Part shown: piece after piece, positions 17,811 through 26,719 of the stretch
How positions within the stretch are numbered: the stretch's first letter is position 1
Layout of the letters: each line of letters opens with the position of its first letter
Assembly (NCBI GenBank): GCA_011088105.1
Contig: JAALKI010000016.1
Location: 1-58,704 of the forward strand
DNA length: 58,704 bases
Direction of reading: 5' to 3'
DNA from: Nitrospirota bacterium
Lineage (GTDB): Bacteria > Nitrospirota > Nitrospiria > Nitrospirales > UBA8639
Translations under genes and position numbers: made by a program
The notes under the pieces: model-generated
Told to the model about the DNA's origin: nothing
What the model saw: only the letters and a program-made list of their open reading frames with translations
The model's database searches: none

Positions 17811-18554
17811 ATGTCTCTTGAAGGAAAAGTGGCAATCGTGACAGGGGCAGCTCAGGGAATTGGCCAGGCCATTGCCGAATGTTTGGCCTCTGCCGGAGCT
17901 GATATCGCCATCGTGGATTTAGAGAAATCTCGATGCCAGGCTACCCTAGAAGGTGTCGAGAACATGGGGAGGCGTGGGATAATCCTGGAAGCCAATGTAG
18001 CAAAATGGGACGAGGTCAAAGATATGACCGACAAGCTCCTCAATGAATGGGGGCATATTGATATCCTCGTCAACAATGCAGGAATTACACGGGATGGATT
18101 GCTCATTCGCATGAAAGAAGAAGATTGGAATGCTGTGCTCCAAGTCAATATCACCGGCACCTTTAACTGTACAAAAGCCGTCCTATCTTCAATGTCCAAA
18201 CAGCGATACGGACGTATTATCAACATGGCGTCGGTTGTGGGTGTAACCGGAAATATCGGACAAGCGAATTATGCGGCCTCCAAAGCAGCGGTGATTGGCT
18301 TAACAAAAACGGTAGCGCGAGAATATGCCAGTCGTCAAATTACCATTAATGCCGTTGCCCCAGGTTTTATTGAAACCTCTATGACCCAGAGGCTTTCTCC
18401 TGAGGTCAAATCCGCCTTACTGAAGCAAATTCCTCTTGGTCGCTTGGGACAACCAACCGATGTCGCTCAGGCTGTTCAATTTCTTGCCTCAGAGGCCGCA
18501 AGTTACCTAACGGGACAGGTGCTTCATGTGAATGGTGGCATGCACATGGCCTAG
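17811..18554 (+). CDS. fabG: 3-oxoacyl-ACP reductase
   Basis: FabG (247 residues) reduces 3-oxoacyl-ACP with NADPH. SDR motifs: VTGAAQGIGQAIA, LVNNAGITRDGLLIRMKEEDW, Ser in NMASVVG, the Tyr-x3-Lys in YAASKAAVIG and TINAVAPGFIETSMT. The Arg/Lys-rich ACP-binding region is intact. ATG 17811 follows a GAGGAGAGG site. Confidence 0.97.
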   Translation: MSLEGKVAIVTGAAQGIGQAIAECLASAGADIAIVDLEKSRCQATLEGVENMGRRGIILEANVAKWDEVKDMTDKLLNEWGHIDILVNNAGITRDGLLIRMKEEDWNAVLQVNITGTFNCTKAVLSSMSKQRYGRIINMASVVGVTGNIGQANYAASKAAVIGLTKTVAREYASRQITINAVAPGFIETSMTQRLSPEVKSALLKQIPLGRLGQPTDVAQAVQFLASEAASYLTGQVLHVNGGMHMA

Positions 18555-18619
18555 GTATGTAATAATCACATTCAATATATTAACCACGATGTTCTATCTT
18601 GAGAGAAGGAGACAAGCTT

Positions 18620-18850
18620 ATGGCCGTTGAAGAACGTGTCAAAAAAATTATCAGCGAACAGCTCGGTGTCGAAGAAGATGAAGTTGTCGCAGATGCGGCA
18701 TTTGTAGATGACCTTGGTGCGGATTCGCTAGACACCGTTGAGTTAGTCATGGCGCTGGAAGAGGAATTCGAAATTGAGATTCCTGATGAGGAAGCTGAAA
18801 AAATCCAAAAAGTTCAGCAGGCCATTGACTATATTAAGGAAAAATCTTGA
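18620..18850 (+). CDS. acpP: Acyl carrier protein
   Basis: ACP (76 residues, highly acidic). The phosphopantetheine Ser is in [21 protein letters not shown] 18620 is preceded by AGAAGGAG; the frame is open from a TTG at 18599 but the family N-terminus ([17 protein letters not shown]) starts here. The fabF gene follows directly. Confidence 0.97.
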   Translation: MAVEERVKKIISEQLGVEEDEVVADAAFVDDLGADSLDTVELVMALEEEFEIEIPDEEAEKIQKVQQAIDYIKEKS

Positions 18851-18861
18851 GGAGTGATGCC

Positions 18862-20118
18862 ATGAAATCGGGAGAACGACCGCAACGCCGTGTGGTCGTG
18901 ACTGGCTTAGGACTGGTCACCCCTTTAGGAATTGGTGTTGAGCATACCTGGCAGGCTCTTTGTGAGGGTCAATCAGGAATTGGCCCCATCACCCAATTTA
19001 ACGTTAAAGACTACCCATGTCAGATTGCGGGGGAAGTTAAAGGATTTGACCCTGCAGACTATATCGAGAAAAAAGACATCAAAAAAATGGATCGGTTTAT
19101 CCATTTTGCCATAGCGGCCAGTCAGGAAGCGATGGATGATGCTGGATTACAGATAACCGCTGACAACGCAGAGAAGGTTGGGGTATATATTGGCTCGGGT
19201 ATGGGAGGGCTTCCTGGCATTGAACAATATCACCAAGTCCTCCAAGAAAAAGGGCCGAGCCGTGTAAGCCCATTCTTTATTCCCATGGTGATCATCAATT
19301 TAGCATCCGGACAGGTGGCCATCAGGTTTGGGGCACGAGGGCCAAACTCTTGTGCTGTCACGGCCTGTGCGACAGGGAACCACTGTATCGGAGACGCCTT
19401 TCGCATTATCCAACGCGGTGAGGCTGATGCTATGCTAGCCGGAGGAGCCGAATCCACCATCTGCCCATTATGCCTCGCAGGCTTTGCTTCGGCCAAAGCA
19501 CTTTCCCGACGCAATGACGATCCGACTTCCGCCAGTCGCCCATTTGATCGGGATCGAGATGGTTTTGTGGTAAGCGAAGGCGCAGGGGTGCTGTTGTTAG
19601 AGGAACTTGAATCTGCCCGTCGTCGTGGCAGCAAGATCTATGCAGAAATTGCAGGTTATGCCATGACCAGTGATGCCTTTCACATTACTGCCCCTCCTGA
19701 CGAAGGGACCGGTGCGGTCACATGTATGGAACGGGCCATTCAGGATGCAGGGGTTCCGAAGGACACTATTGGGTATGTGAATGCCCATGCGACCTCAACC
19801 TTTGCGGATAAAATTGAAACCCGCGTGATTAAAGAGGTCTTTGGAGAACAGGCGTATGACCTTCCCGTCAGCTCAACAAAATCCATGACCGGCCATTTGC
19901 TCGGCGCTGCGGGTGGGATAGAAGCCGTGTTTACCACCTTAGCGATCAACAAGAGTCTTTTACCGCCAACAATCAACTTAACAAACAGAGACCCTGAGTG
20001 CGACTTGGATTATATCCCCGGAAAAGCCCGGGATGCGCATGTCACGGCCGCCATCTCAAATGCCTTTGGCTTTGGTGGAGTGAACGCATGTCTTCTCTTA
20101 AAACGCCTTGATGCCTGA
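18862..20118 (+). CDS. fabF: Beta-ketoacyl-ACP synthase II
   Basis: FabF elongates acyl-ACP with malonyl-ACP. I use ATG 18862 (418 residues) after the GAGGAG site at about 18849-18854. The active-site Cys is in VTACATGNHCIG, the first His in NAHATST (NAHGTST is the usual form, a mild variation, and the following PxGD is FADK here), the second in STKSMTGHLLGAAGGIEA. The rest follows the family through NAFGFGGVNA. It closes the fab run before rnc. Confidence 0.97.
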   Translation: MKSGERPQRRVVVTGLGLVTPLGIGVEHTWQALCEGQSGIGPITQFNVKDYPCQIAGEVKGFDPADYIEKKDIKKMDRFIHFAIAASQEAMDDAGLQITADNAEKVGVYIGSGMGGLPGIEQYHQVLQEKGPSRVSPFFIPMVIINLASGQVAIRFGARGPNSCAVTACATGNHCIGDAFRIIQRGEADAMLAGGAESTICPLCLAGFASAKALSRRNDDPTSASRPFDRDRDGFVVSEGAGVLLLEELESARRRGSKIYAEIAGYAMTSDAFHITAPPDEGTGAVTCMERAIQDAGVPKDTIGYVNAHATSTFADKIETRVIKEVFGEQAYDLPVSSTKSMTGHLLGAAGGIEAVFTTLAINKSLLPPTINLTNRDPECDLDYIPGKARDAHVTAAISNAFGFGGVNACLLLKRLDA

Positions 20119-20160
20119 CCCTATCTCCGTGCATTTCCATAATCTTGATGAGTGTGACTG

Positions 20161-20862
20161 ATGGCTTTCCTGCAGGACGTCCAGGGTGCCCTTGGGTATA
20201 CCTTTCGATCCCCAACTCTTCTTGAAGAAGCGTTGACTCATAAGTCTCACTTACAGGACAAACGGACATCTAAGGCAAAGCACAACGAACGCTTAGAATT
20301 TCTCGGCGATGCTGTTCTGGCATTGGTTGTCAGCGAAGAGTTGACAGAACGATTTCCGGCGTTCACAGAAGGAGAGCTTTCTAAAACACGGGCGTACCTA
20401 GTGAGTAAAACTTCCTTAGCTCAAGCGGCTCAGCGATTACACATTGGCCGGTTCCTCCGTTTAGGGCGCGGAGAAGAAGTCACACATGGACGCTCGAAAC
20501 ATTCCCTGCTTGCTAACGCCTTAGAAGCCCTGATTGCAGCCATATACAAAGATGGAGGTCTCGCCCCGGCTAAAATGTTCATTCTGGCCACATTGAAAGA
20601 AAACATGGCTAACTTGCCAAACCTGACGGTTCCAGACCATGTCCAAGATTATAAAAGTCAGCTCCAGGAATGGTGTCAACACCACTTCAATGCGTTACCG
20701 CAATATACGGTTGTCCAAGAACAGGGGCCTGACCACCAGAAAGTGTTTGACGTTGTCGTGGCGATTCAAGGCAACAATGCGGGGCAGGGGAAAGGCAACA
20801 CCAAAAAAGAGGCGGAACAACAGGCCGCAGAGCAAGCACTGAACCGCCTCCATCCTATATAA
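20161..20862 (+). CDS. rnc: Ribonuclease III
   Basis: RNase III (233 residues) cleaves double-stranded RNA in rRNA and mRNA processing. The signature NERLEFLGDAVLALVVSEEL (about 41-60) holds the metal ligands, and the second acidic cluster NALEALIAAIYKDGG is present. A double-stranded RNA-binding domain follows (about 160-230: DYKSQLQEWCQ, KGNTKKEAEQQAAEQAL). fabF-rnc is a usual neighbour pair. Confidence 0.97.
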   Translation: MAFLQDVQGALGYTFRSPTLLEEALTHKSHLQDKRTSKAKHNERLEFLGDAVLALVVSEELTERFPAFTEGELSKTRAYLVSKTSLAQAAQRLHIGRFLRLGRGEEVTHGRSKHSLLANALEALIAAIYKDGGLAPAKMFILATLKENMANLPNLTVPDHVQDYKSQLQEWCQHHFNALPQYTVVQEQGPDHQKVFDVVVAIQGNNAGQGKGNTKKEAEQQAAEQALNRLHPI

Positions 20863-20905
20863 TATCTTAACCATTCACGAGTGCTAGTCATAAGGAGGAA
20901 CAAGA

Positions 20906-21502
20906 ATGAAGAGGAAACAGATCGGGGTTGGATTAATGGCCATCTGTGTGCTAATGGGAGGTCTTGTAAGCATGGCCCATGCGGGAGATGTCCCTGTTCT
21001 CCCAGTTGCAGAAAAAAAGTCTGCGCCACATGCCATCATCAAAACCGCTTTTGGAGAAATGGAAGTGGTATTGTTTCCGAAACTTGCCCCCAAACACGTT
21101 GCCAGTTTTATGAAGTTGGCAACGTCTGGGTTCTATAATGGGACGATCTTTCACCGTGTCATTCCTGGATTTATGATTCAGGGAGGGGATCCCAATACCA
21201 AAGATCCCACGAAACAGGACCAATATGGCATGGGAGGGCCAGGGTATACACTCCCAGCAGAATTCAACAAAATTCAGCACGAGCGAGGAATTCTTTCGGC
21301 AGCGCGGACGGCCGACCCCAATAGTGCTGGCTCGCAGTTTTTTATCATGGTCGATCAAGCGCCACACTTGGATGGTCAATACACCGTGTTTGGTGAAGTG
21401 ATGAGAGGCATGTCAGTTGCCGACAAAATTGTCGCACAACCAAGAAATGCTCAAGACCGTCCCTTGCAACGCATCGAAATCACAATAGAAATTGTCGAAT
21501 AG
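20906..21502 (+). CDS. Periplasmic peptidyl-prolyl cis-trans isomerase (cyclophilin)
   Basis: A 198-residue cyclophilin with a signal peptide (cleavage near AHA-GD, residue 26), so it should assist folding in the periplasm. Domain motifs: FYNGTIFHRVIPGFMIQGGDP, AEFNKIQHERGILSAART, AGSQFFIMVDQAPHLDGQYTVFGEV. The catalytic Arg in FHRVI and the Gln/Phe in SQFFI are kept. A GGAGG site precedes the ATG at 20906. It ends the plus-strand run. Confidence 0.93.
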   Translation: MKRKQIGVGLMAICVLMGGLVSMAHAGDVPVLPVAEKKSAPHAIIKTAFGEMEVVLFPKLAPKHVASFMKLATSGFYNGTIFHRVIPGFMIQGGDPNTKDPTKQDQYGMGGPGYTLPAEFNKIQHERGILSAARTADPNSAGSQFFIMVDQAPHLDGQYTVFGEVMRGMSVADKIVAQPRNAQDRPLQRIEITIEIVE

Positions 21503-21536
21503 GACTAGAGGGGTTCCCAGAAGAGGCGGGATTGGG

Positions 21537-22202
21537 TTAAGGAGTCAAAAATGGTTTGTCTTCTTGACCCGGTCTTGTCCCTGGGAGAATGATCCGCCCA
21601 CCAGACGATGCCAGTTGGGTGAGTTCGTTAGCCACTTGCGGATGACGGGTGGTAAAAAACCCTATCAAGCCACTTAAAAACTGGTTGGAGCGGAGCCCAT
21701 CTCCGGAAAATTGATTGATAAACCTGAGCCCTCGATCTAAAACTTCCCCCACGAGTCCAGGATCAATTTTTTGCCCTTCCATAAATGCGGTATACTCTTT
21801 TTTCAACGCCTCCGCAAAGGCTGGAGGGGCAACTTCTGGAACGTAAATAGGACTCAATGACCGGCGAAGGGCCTGAATCGCCGCGATCACCTCACCATCT
21901 TGCCCGTTGCGGTTGAGATGAAAGTGCTTATACACAACCGCTTCCATTAAGTAAAAGACCTCTGCGGCTTTCTCACCTCCGAATTCGAGTAGTTCCCGAT
22001 ACAGGCCCTTCCGTTCGTGGTGAAATCGTTCTCCCATGCGTTTTTGTTGATATTCCACATTAGCGTCCAAGTAGACACAATCCTGCGGGCAATTGATACT
22101 GACAACGCGATGGGCTCCACAACAAGGGCTACAAATGTTCCCTTGGAGTGCAGGACACGGCCGTTTGCCTTTCCGTTCATGACAATACAGACATTGACTC
22201 AT
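21537..22202 (-). CDS. Protein with N-terminal Cys-rich zinc-binding region, unknown function
   Basis: I do not recognise this 221-residue protein. The first 45 residues hold about ten Cys and His in motifs CLYCHERKGKRPC, CSPCCGAHR and CPQDCVYLD, likely binding one or two zinc ions. The remainder is predicted helical with no clear catalytic motif. Its start overlaps the end of the beta-propeller gene by four bases (ATGA), so the two are translated together. A nucleic-acid or protein-binding adaptor is possible but this is only a guess. Confidence 0.75.
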   Translation of the reverse strand: MSQCLYCHERKGKRPCPALQGNICSPCCGAHRVVSINCPQDCVYLDANVEYQQKRMGERFHHERKGLYRELLEFGGEKAAEVFYLMEAVVYKHFHLNRNGQDGEVIAAIQALRRSLSPIYVPEVAPPAFAEALKKEYTAFMEGQKIDPGLVGEVLDRGLRFINQFSGDGLRSNQFLSGLIGFFTTRHPQVANELTQLASSGGRIILPGTRPGQEDKPFLTP

Positions 22203-23326
22203 TTCGATGGTTTCTCACCAATTTTGCCAAACCCATAATCGGAAAATGTCCGTTGTTTCTTTTTGGTCCCACTACTTGTAGGACGCTCTAATCCATTGAT
22301 TTCCGCACCATTAGCATATAGATACGGGACTAAAATCAAATGTTGTTCACGATCAATACTGACACTGGCTGGAGAAATCAGGAATTCAGCAATAACTTCC
22401 ATTTTATGGTCTTGGCGAATACGCCAGATCTTGCCAGCGGTGAGATCAGATATATACATATTTCCATATTGATCAAAATCTACTCCGCTCAGATTATAAA
22501 ACCGTGATGAAAAAAATCCATTAGACACTAACTCCCGAATGGATCCTTGAGAATCAATTTCCAGAACAATGCCTTGGTTGAAGCTCGTCACGATCAACCG
22601 ATGGGTCTTGTGATGAAACACAAGCCCACTAGGCCCCGCCAGCGCATCATCCTGAAGAAACAGAGACACCGCGTATTGCTGTTGCGGGTCAATTCGGTAA
22701 ATCGCATTGCTCTCTGGGTCAGAAACCAATAACCGCCCCTTTGGGTCTACAGTCAATCCAGTTAAATTCACAGGAGCAAACCGTTTGAGCGAAATGGTGA
22801 TCAATGGCTCCCCTGTTATAGCATCAAACCCTTTCACCGCATCCAGGTCTGCCACAAACAGTATATCCTCTATAATCGCCATGCCATATGGGGAATGAAG
22901 CACCGCCTTGTTTCGTCCACCTTGAATGAAGTGCAACTCACTAACCTCACCACCCTGCTTCAACTTGGTAATGAATCCATTATTGTCCCGCTCCCCTGGT
23001 TCACCATTCGCATTGGCAATAAAATATTGCTGTCTGGAGGGATCGGCAATAAAACCTTGTGGAGCTTGGAGGTTCATAATAGGATAGGCCAAGACAGGCG
23101 CAGGTCCCAAAAACCATCCCGCCCCTATCACGATGAAAGACACAAGAACCTGAAACCAATCAGATGTTTTTAAGGAAAGCAGGGAACGAGATGATCGTTG
23201 ATGCGGGGAACCCCCCGTCAATGATTGGAAAGTACACACAGCGGCATCGTACGGAAGGGGACCAGGGCTGTCAAGGAAATCCTCCTGTGCACTTATTGTC
23301 AAATTGGTGCAAGGACAATGTAGCAT
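22199..23326 (-). CDS. Exported NHL/SMP-30-like beta-propeller protein
   Basis: A protein of up to 375 residues with propeller-blade repeats: NLTGLTVDPKGRLLVSDPESNAIYRIDP, GPSGLVFHHKTHRLIVTSFNQGIVLEID, NLSGVDFDQYGNMYISDLTAGKIWRI. A hydrophobic segment with an Ala-x-Ala type end (FQVLVSFIVIGAGWF to VLAYP, about 58-82) looks like a signal peptide but lies unusually far in; the true start may be a GTG or TTG near residue 30-37, though none has a clear ribosome-binding site. The last 40 residues are basic. It is probably periplasmic and binds a protein or small ligand. It pairs with the Cys-rich protein downstream. Confidence 0.75.
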   Translation of the reverse strand: MLHCPCTNLTISAQEDFLDSPGPLPYDAAVCTFQSLTGGSPHQRSSRSLLSLKTSDWFQVLVSFIVIGAGWFLGPAPVLAYPIMNLQAPQGFIADPSRQQYFIANANGEPGERDNNGFITKLKQGGEVSELHFIQGGRNKAVLHSPYGMAIIEDILFVADLDAVKGFDAITGEPLITISLKRFAPVNLTGLTVDPKGRLLVSDPESNAIYRIDPQQQYAVSLFLQDDALAGPSGLVFHHKTHRLIVTSFNQGIVLEIDSQGSIRELVSNGFFSSRFYNLSGVDFDQYGNMYISDLTAGKIWRIRQDHKMEVIAEFLISPASVSIDREQHLILVPYLYANGAEINGLERPTSSGTKKKQRTFSDYGFGKIGEKPSK

Positions 23327-23397
23327 TCACGGCGAATTTCTCATAATATATGCGGATAGACAGAGCACATTGTTCATGACAAACGAATGAGGTACGT

Positions 23398-24306
23398 GTG
23401 AAACAGCAAATGATCTGGCTAGATGGAAAATTTGTCGATTGGGATGAGGCAAACGTGCATATTCTCACCCACTCCCTTCATTATGGGCTATCGGCTTTTG
23501 AGGGAATTCGGTGTTACGAAGGACAAGGCCGATCAACCATTTTTCGCCTTGCCGACCATGTTGACCGGTTATTTGAGTCAGCTCACATCACCATGCTCAC
23601 CATTCCCTACAGTAAACAAGACGTCTGTGATGCCATTATTGAGACTATTCGTGTGAATGAGCTGGCATCTTGTTATATCCGTCCCCTCGTGTTTATTGGG
23701 CATGGAGAAATGGGACTATATCCTGGTAATAACCCAATCCGCGTGGCTGTGGCCGTTTGGCCATGGGGAACGTATCTAGGCGAGGACGCGCTGACCCAGG
23801 GGATCCGAGCGAAAATCTCTTCCTTTACCCGTCATCACGTCAATGTGTCTATGACACGAGCAAAAATTTCTGGGTATTATGTGAATTCGATCCTTGCCAA
23901 ATGTGAAGCAAAGAAATCTGGATACGAAGAGTCCATTCTTCTTGATCCAGAAGGATATGTGGCAGAAGGGACTGGCGAGAATATTTTTATCGTCTCCAAA
24001 GGCCGCCTCAAGACCACACCCCTCACATCTATTTTGGAAGGGATTACCAGAAACTCCGTGATCCAACTGGCAGAAGAGAAGAGTATCCCTATCATTGAGG
24101 AACGATTTACACGAGACGCGCTCTATGTGGCTGACGAAGTCTTTCTCACCGGTACGGCTGCAGAAGTGACCCCAGTGAGGGAAATCGACGATCGACGGAT
24201 TGGCAATGGGAAACGTGGACCGATAACCAGCACTTTGCAACAGGCCTTTTTTGACATTGTCAATGATAAAGATCCGAACCATGCCAGATGGTTAACCCCC
24301 ATTTAA
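23398..24306 (+). CDS. ilvE: Branched-chain amino acid aminotransferase
   Basis: IlvE (302 residues, PLP class IV) makes Val, Leu and Ile from their keto acids. Family motifs: IWLDGKFVDWDEANVHILTHSLHYGLSAFEGIRCYE, catalytic Lys region MTRAKISGYYVNSILAKCEA, EESILLDPEGYVAEGTGENIFIV and DEVFLTGTAAEVTPV. The start is GTG 23398, with an ATG four codons later. It is divergent from the propeller gene; the 71-base spacer must hold both promoters. Confidence 0.96.
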   Translation: MKQQMIWLDGKFVDWDEANVHILTHSLHYGLSAFEGIRCYEGQGRSTIFRLADHVDRLFESAHITMLTIPYSKQDVCDAIIETIRVNELASCYIRPLVFIGHGEMGLYPGNNPIRVAVAVWPWGTYLGEDALTQGIRAKISSFTRHHVNVSMTRAKISGYYVNSILAKCEAKKSGYEESILLDPEGYVAEGTGENIFIVSKGRLKTTPLTSILEGITRNSVIQLAEEKSIPIIEERFTRDALYVADEVFLTGTAAEVTPVREIDDRRIGNGKRGPITSTLQQAFFDIVNDKDPNHARWLTPI

Positions 24307-24440
24307 ACAGCTATGGCTTAAGCCATCCATGCCCCCTAAACAAGAATAAGGCCCTCATGGCAGCTTAGCAACGCATGTTTCTGGCTCATCAAGGTTAGAG
24401 CTACACCCCCCTAACCATTCTTGAAATCTTGCTTTCAAAA

Positions 24441-24469
24441 TTGACACGCCTAAGTGAGGCTGATAAAAT
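24441..24469 (+). promoter_or_regulatory. Sigma-70 promoter for the A-type Fe-S carrier gene
   Basis: TTGACA (24441-24446), 17 bases, TAAAAT (24464-24469): a near-consensus promoter. Between it and the gene start there are two short hairpins, AGGGAC/GTCCCT at about 24480 and AAGGCAT/ATGCCTT just before the ribosome-binding site, which could affect translation. Confidence 0.65.
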
Positions 24470-24566
24470 TTCTTTTCTTAGGGACAATGTCCCTGCGTAG
24501 AGCAATCCGATGATCATTATAAGGCATTGCTTGTCCCATGCCTTACTATAAACGTGGAGGGGTCAA

Positions 24567-24887
24567 ATGGTTACTATTACAACAATCGCAGAAGAAAAAA
24601 TTAAAGAATTAATACAAGAGGAGGAAGATGTCCTCGGCCTCAGAATATACGTCAAGGGTGGCGGATGCAGCGGCTACCAGTATGGCATGTCGTTCGAATC
24701 CAAGATGGATGATGACGATACTGTCATCGAAAAGGGAGAAGTCAAAGTTATCGTGGACTCTCAAAGTGCCCCTATGCTCCAAGGCGCTGAAGTCGATTAC
24801 GTCGATAGCTTGCAAGGATCTGGGTTTGCTATTAAGAACCCTCAAGCGAAAAGCACCTGTGGGTGCGGCAGTTCATTCAGCACATAA
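24567..24887 (+). CDS. A-type iron-sulfur carrier protein (IscA/ErpA family)
   Basis: A 106-residue HesB/IscA-family protein with the three conserved Cys: GGGCSGYQYGM (about residue 35) and the C-terminal STCGCGSSF. It carries Fe-S clusters to target apoproteins. It stands alone with its own promoter and terminator, apart from the ISC operon at 31.6-37.3 kb, which has its own iscA. ErpA-like delivery is therefore likely. A strong GGAGGGG site precedes ATG 24567. Confidence 0.93.
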   Translation: MVTITTIAEEKIKELIQEEEDVLGLRIYVKGGGCSGYQYGMSFESKMDDDDTVIEKGEVKVIVDSQSAPMLQGAEVDYVDSLQGSGFAIKNPQAKSTCGCGSSFST

Positions 24888-24916
24888 GTAAGAGGTATTG
24901 GCAAACAGATACAAGG

Positions 24917-24963
24917 CTAGATACCGTTCCATTGTACGATGGAAATGGTGTCTAGCTTTTTTT
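24917..24963 (+). terminator. Rho-independent terminator after the Fe-S carrier gene
   Basis: A long stem CTAGATACCGTTCCAT (24917-24932) pairs with ATGGAAATGGTGTCTAG (24939-24955) with one bulge and G-U pairs, followed by a run of seven T (24957-24963). Confidence 0.9.
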
Positions 24964-24986
24964 ATTGACCTGAACATGGCTCACGT

Positions 24987-25781
24987 ATGTCACAGTCAAC
25001 ACTCACCAAACGCATCGAATTTTCTGCCTCTCATCGATACCATAATCCCTCATGGGATGCAGGCCGGAACCGTGCCGTCTTTGGCATATGCAATAATGAA
25101 CCAAGTCATGGCCATAATTATCTCTTGGAAGTTACGATCGGGGGAACGGTTGACCCCATCACAGGAATGATTATCAATCTTTATGACCTGAAACGAGTGC
25201 TTGTTGACATAGTAGAAGAATTTGACCACAAACACCTCAACCTCGATACGCCCTATTTTCAAGAGATAATTCCCACGACGGAAAATTTGGCTGTTGTGTT
25301 CTGGAATATCATTTCACAACGACCTGAAACCAAAGAAGTGGAATCTGTGCGAGTCTATGAAGGAGAGGATCTTTTTTCTGAGGTTAGGGCTGAAGGAAAT
25401 GACAGTCGGGTTATTACACCCGCACACACTGACATTCGAGTCACACGACGCTATCGCTTTTCTTCAGGATTTTCAGGACCGGACAACACGGTGTCTTGGT
25501 CTTCATGTATCCTTGATATCACCATAAGCGGGCCTATTGCCCCTGACACTGGACGAGTCGTTGACATCGACACCGTAGACACACTTGTACAGCAACAAAT
25601 CCTGAAACGATTCCACCAACAAGACCTGACCAACCTTCCAGCGTTCGGCTCTCAACCGGCAAGCCCAGAACATGTCTCATGCCTTATCCAGAGCCTCCTC
25701 GAACCGCACATGCCTTCAGGGCACCTTGACACAATCACCTTGACGGACTCACAGGGCACAGCAACACAGTTTTGTAGGTAA
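24987..25781 (+). CDS. Double-domain 6-pyruvoyl-tetrahydropterin synthase/QueD-like protein
   Basis: This 264-residue protein is twice the family length. The N-terminal half (about 1-125) is a full PTPS/QueD domain: FSASHRYH (first zinc His), FGICNNEPSHGHNYLLEVTI (Cys and the HGH zinc ligands), DHKHLNLD and PTTENLAVVFW, with a Glu in RVYEG. The C-terminal half (about 148-258) repeats the pattern in weak form: RRYRFSSGF, CILDITISGPIAPDTGRVVDIDTVDTLV, LTNLPAF, SPEHVSCLIQSLLEP and ITLTDSQG. It has lost the HGH ligands, so it is probably a structural partner. The enzyme may make 6-carboxy-tetrahydropterin for queuosine or a pterin. No queC, queE or queF is nearby to decide. Confidence 0.85.
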   Translation: MSQSTLTKRIEFSASHRYHNPSWDAGRNRAVFGICNNEPSHGHNYLLEVTIGGTVDPITGMIINLYDLKRVLVDIVEEFDHKHLNLDTPYFQEIIPTTENLAVVFWNIISQRPETKEVESVRVYEGEDLFSEVRAEGNDSRVITPAHTDIRVTRRYRFSSGFSGPDNTVSWSSCILDITISGPIAPDTGRVVDIDTVDTLVQQQILKRFHQQDLTNLPAFGSQPASPEHVSCLIQSLLEPHMPSGHLDTITLTDSQGTATQFCR

Positions 25782-25789
25782 GAAAACAG

Positions 25790-26122
25790 TTACGGGTTCG
25801 GGAAGTACTGCACAACGAGACGGGCAAGCTCATCTTCTTCTAGCTGACCTTCTCGGCTCAAGAGCAGCGTTCCATGCGAAAATAGGTGGGTAGTGGGATA
25901 GGTATTGAACCGATGCAGTTTTTTAATTTCACGACATCGGCCAGGCACGTGCATTTTAGCTTTCCCAACCCGCACATGACTGTGTTGGACGGACGTTTTT
26001 TCAAGAATGGGATCATACGCCGCACATGGGGCACAGGAAGCAATACCATACGCAACGATGGCGGCAGGCGCCTGAATCAGATTTTGATAGTTTTGGTCGG
26101 TGACATCTTCAACGTGATTCAT
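25790..26122 (-). CDS. Thioredoxin-fold protein with CxxC
   Basis: A 110-residue thioredoxin-like protein. The active-site motif SCAPCAAYDPILEK (CxxC about residues 30-33) follows a short strand IVAYGIA, and a cis-Pro region is likely at TYPTTHLFSHGTLL. I use ATG 26122, which has AGAGAG upstream; a GTG two codons earlier is possible. There is no signal peptide, so it should be cytosolic. It lies behind the peroxiredoxin gene on the same strand and could be its reductant, which is inference from position. Confidence 0.75.
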   Translation of the reverse strand: MNHVEDVTDQNYQNLIQAPAAIVAYGIASCAPCAAYDPILEKTSVQHSHVRVGKAKMHVPGRCREIKKLHRFNTYPTTHLFSHGTLLLSREGQLEEDELARLVVQYFPNP

Positions 26123-26146
26123 GTGCACTCTCTAGCAAAGACCCGG

Positions 26147-26175
26147 CGCAGCCAGAGAAAACACCTCTGGCTGCG
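26147..26175. repeat. Perfect hairpin between peroxiredoxin and thioredoxin-like genes
   Basis: GCAGCCAGAG (26148-26157), a seven-base loop, CTCTGGCTGC (26165-26174), extended by one C-G pair. No T-run follows on the minus strand. It may be a processing or partial termination signal that lets the downstream thioredoxin-like gene be expressed at a lower level. Confidence 0.7.
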
Positions 26176-26188
26176 TCAGACAAGTAGT

Positions 26189-26662
26189 TTATCCTAGTTG
26201 ATTCAAGGCCTCTAAAATTTCTTTGTCATCACGAGCTGTTTTGATGTCTTGAACTTTCACATAGGCCACTTTGCCCCCTTTATCGACAATAACGGTAGCC
26301 CGCTTTGAACAATTCAATGGCTCAAAATACAGCCCATAGGCTTTCGAAACCGTTCGGTGCATATCGGCTAACAACTGGTGTTTGAGATCCAGCGATTCGG
26401 CCCAAGCTTTGTGCGAAAAGAAACTATCGGTACTAATACCAAAAACTTCTGCATTGCCCTCACCAAAGGTTGGGAAATCATCTGTCAAGCACTTGTTCTC
26501 ACCCGTGCAGACTGGACTCCAATCCAATGGGTAAAAGGCCAACACTACATTCTTTTTACCCTGAAATGCGCTGAGGGTTATATCGTTTTGATCCTGATCT
26601 TTTAAGGTAAAATCAGGAGCTATATCCCCAACTTTAATTTCCGCAGCTACATCACTCGACAT
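26189..26662 (-). CDS. Peroxiredoxin (AhpE/Bcp type)
   Basis: A 157-residue thiol peroxidase. The peroxidatic Cys lies in [13 protein letters not shown] (about residue 52), with downstream Cys in NKCLTDD (about 58) and LNCSKR (about 118) that could resolve it. Other motifs: [36 protein letters not shown] and [18 protein letters not shown] very strong AAAGGAGGCG site precedes ATG 26662, suggesting high expression. It reduces hydrogen peroxide and organic peroxides in the cytosol. Confidence 0.93.
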   Translation of the reverse strand: MSSDVAAEIKVGDIAPDFTLKDQDQNDITLSAFQGKKNVVLAFYPLDWSPVCTGENKCLTDDFPTFGEGNAEVFGISTDSFFSHKAWAESLDLKHQLLADMHRTVSKAYGLYFEPLNCSKRATVIVDKGGKVAYVKVQDIKTARDDKEILEALNQLG

Positions 26663-26719
26663 CGATCCGCCTCCTTTATGTTAAAACATGAAAATACCAA
26701 ATAATAAAATGGCCAAGAG

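Noticed and set aside
23776-24282. 168-codon minus-strand frame inside ilvE
   Set aside because: Antisense of a clearly conserved aminotransferase; no start signal.
26147-26175. Rho-independent terminator after the peroxiredoxin gene
   Set aside because: The stem is perfect but no T-run follows on the minus strand, so it is listed only as a hairpin.
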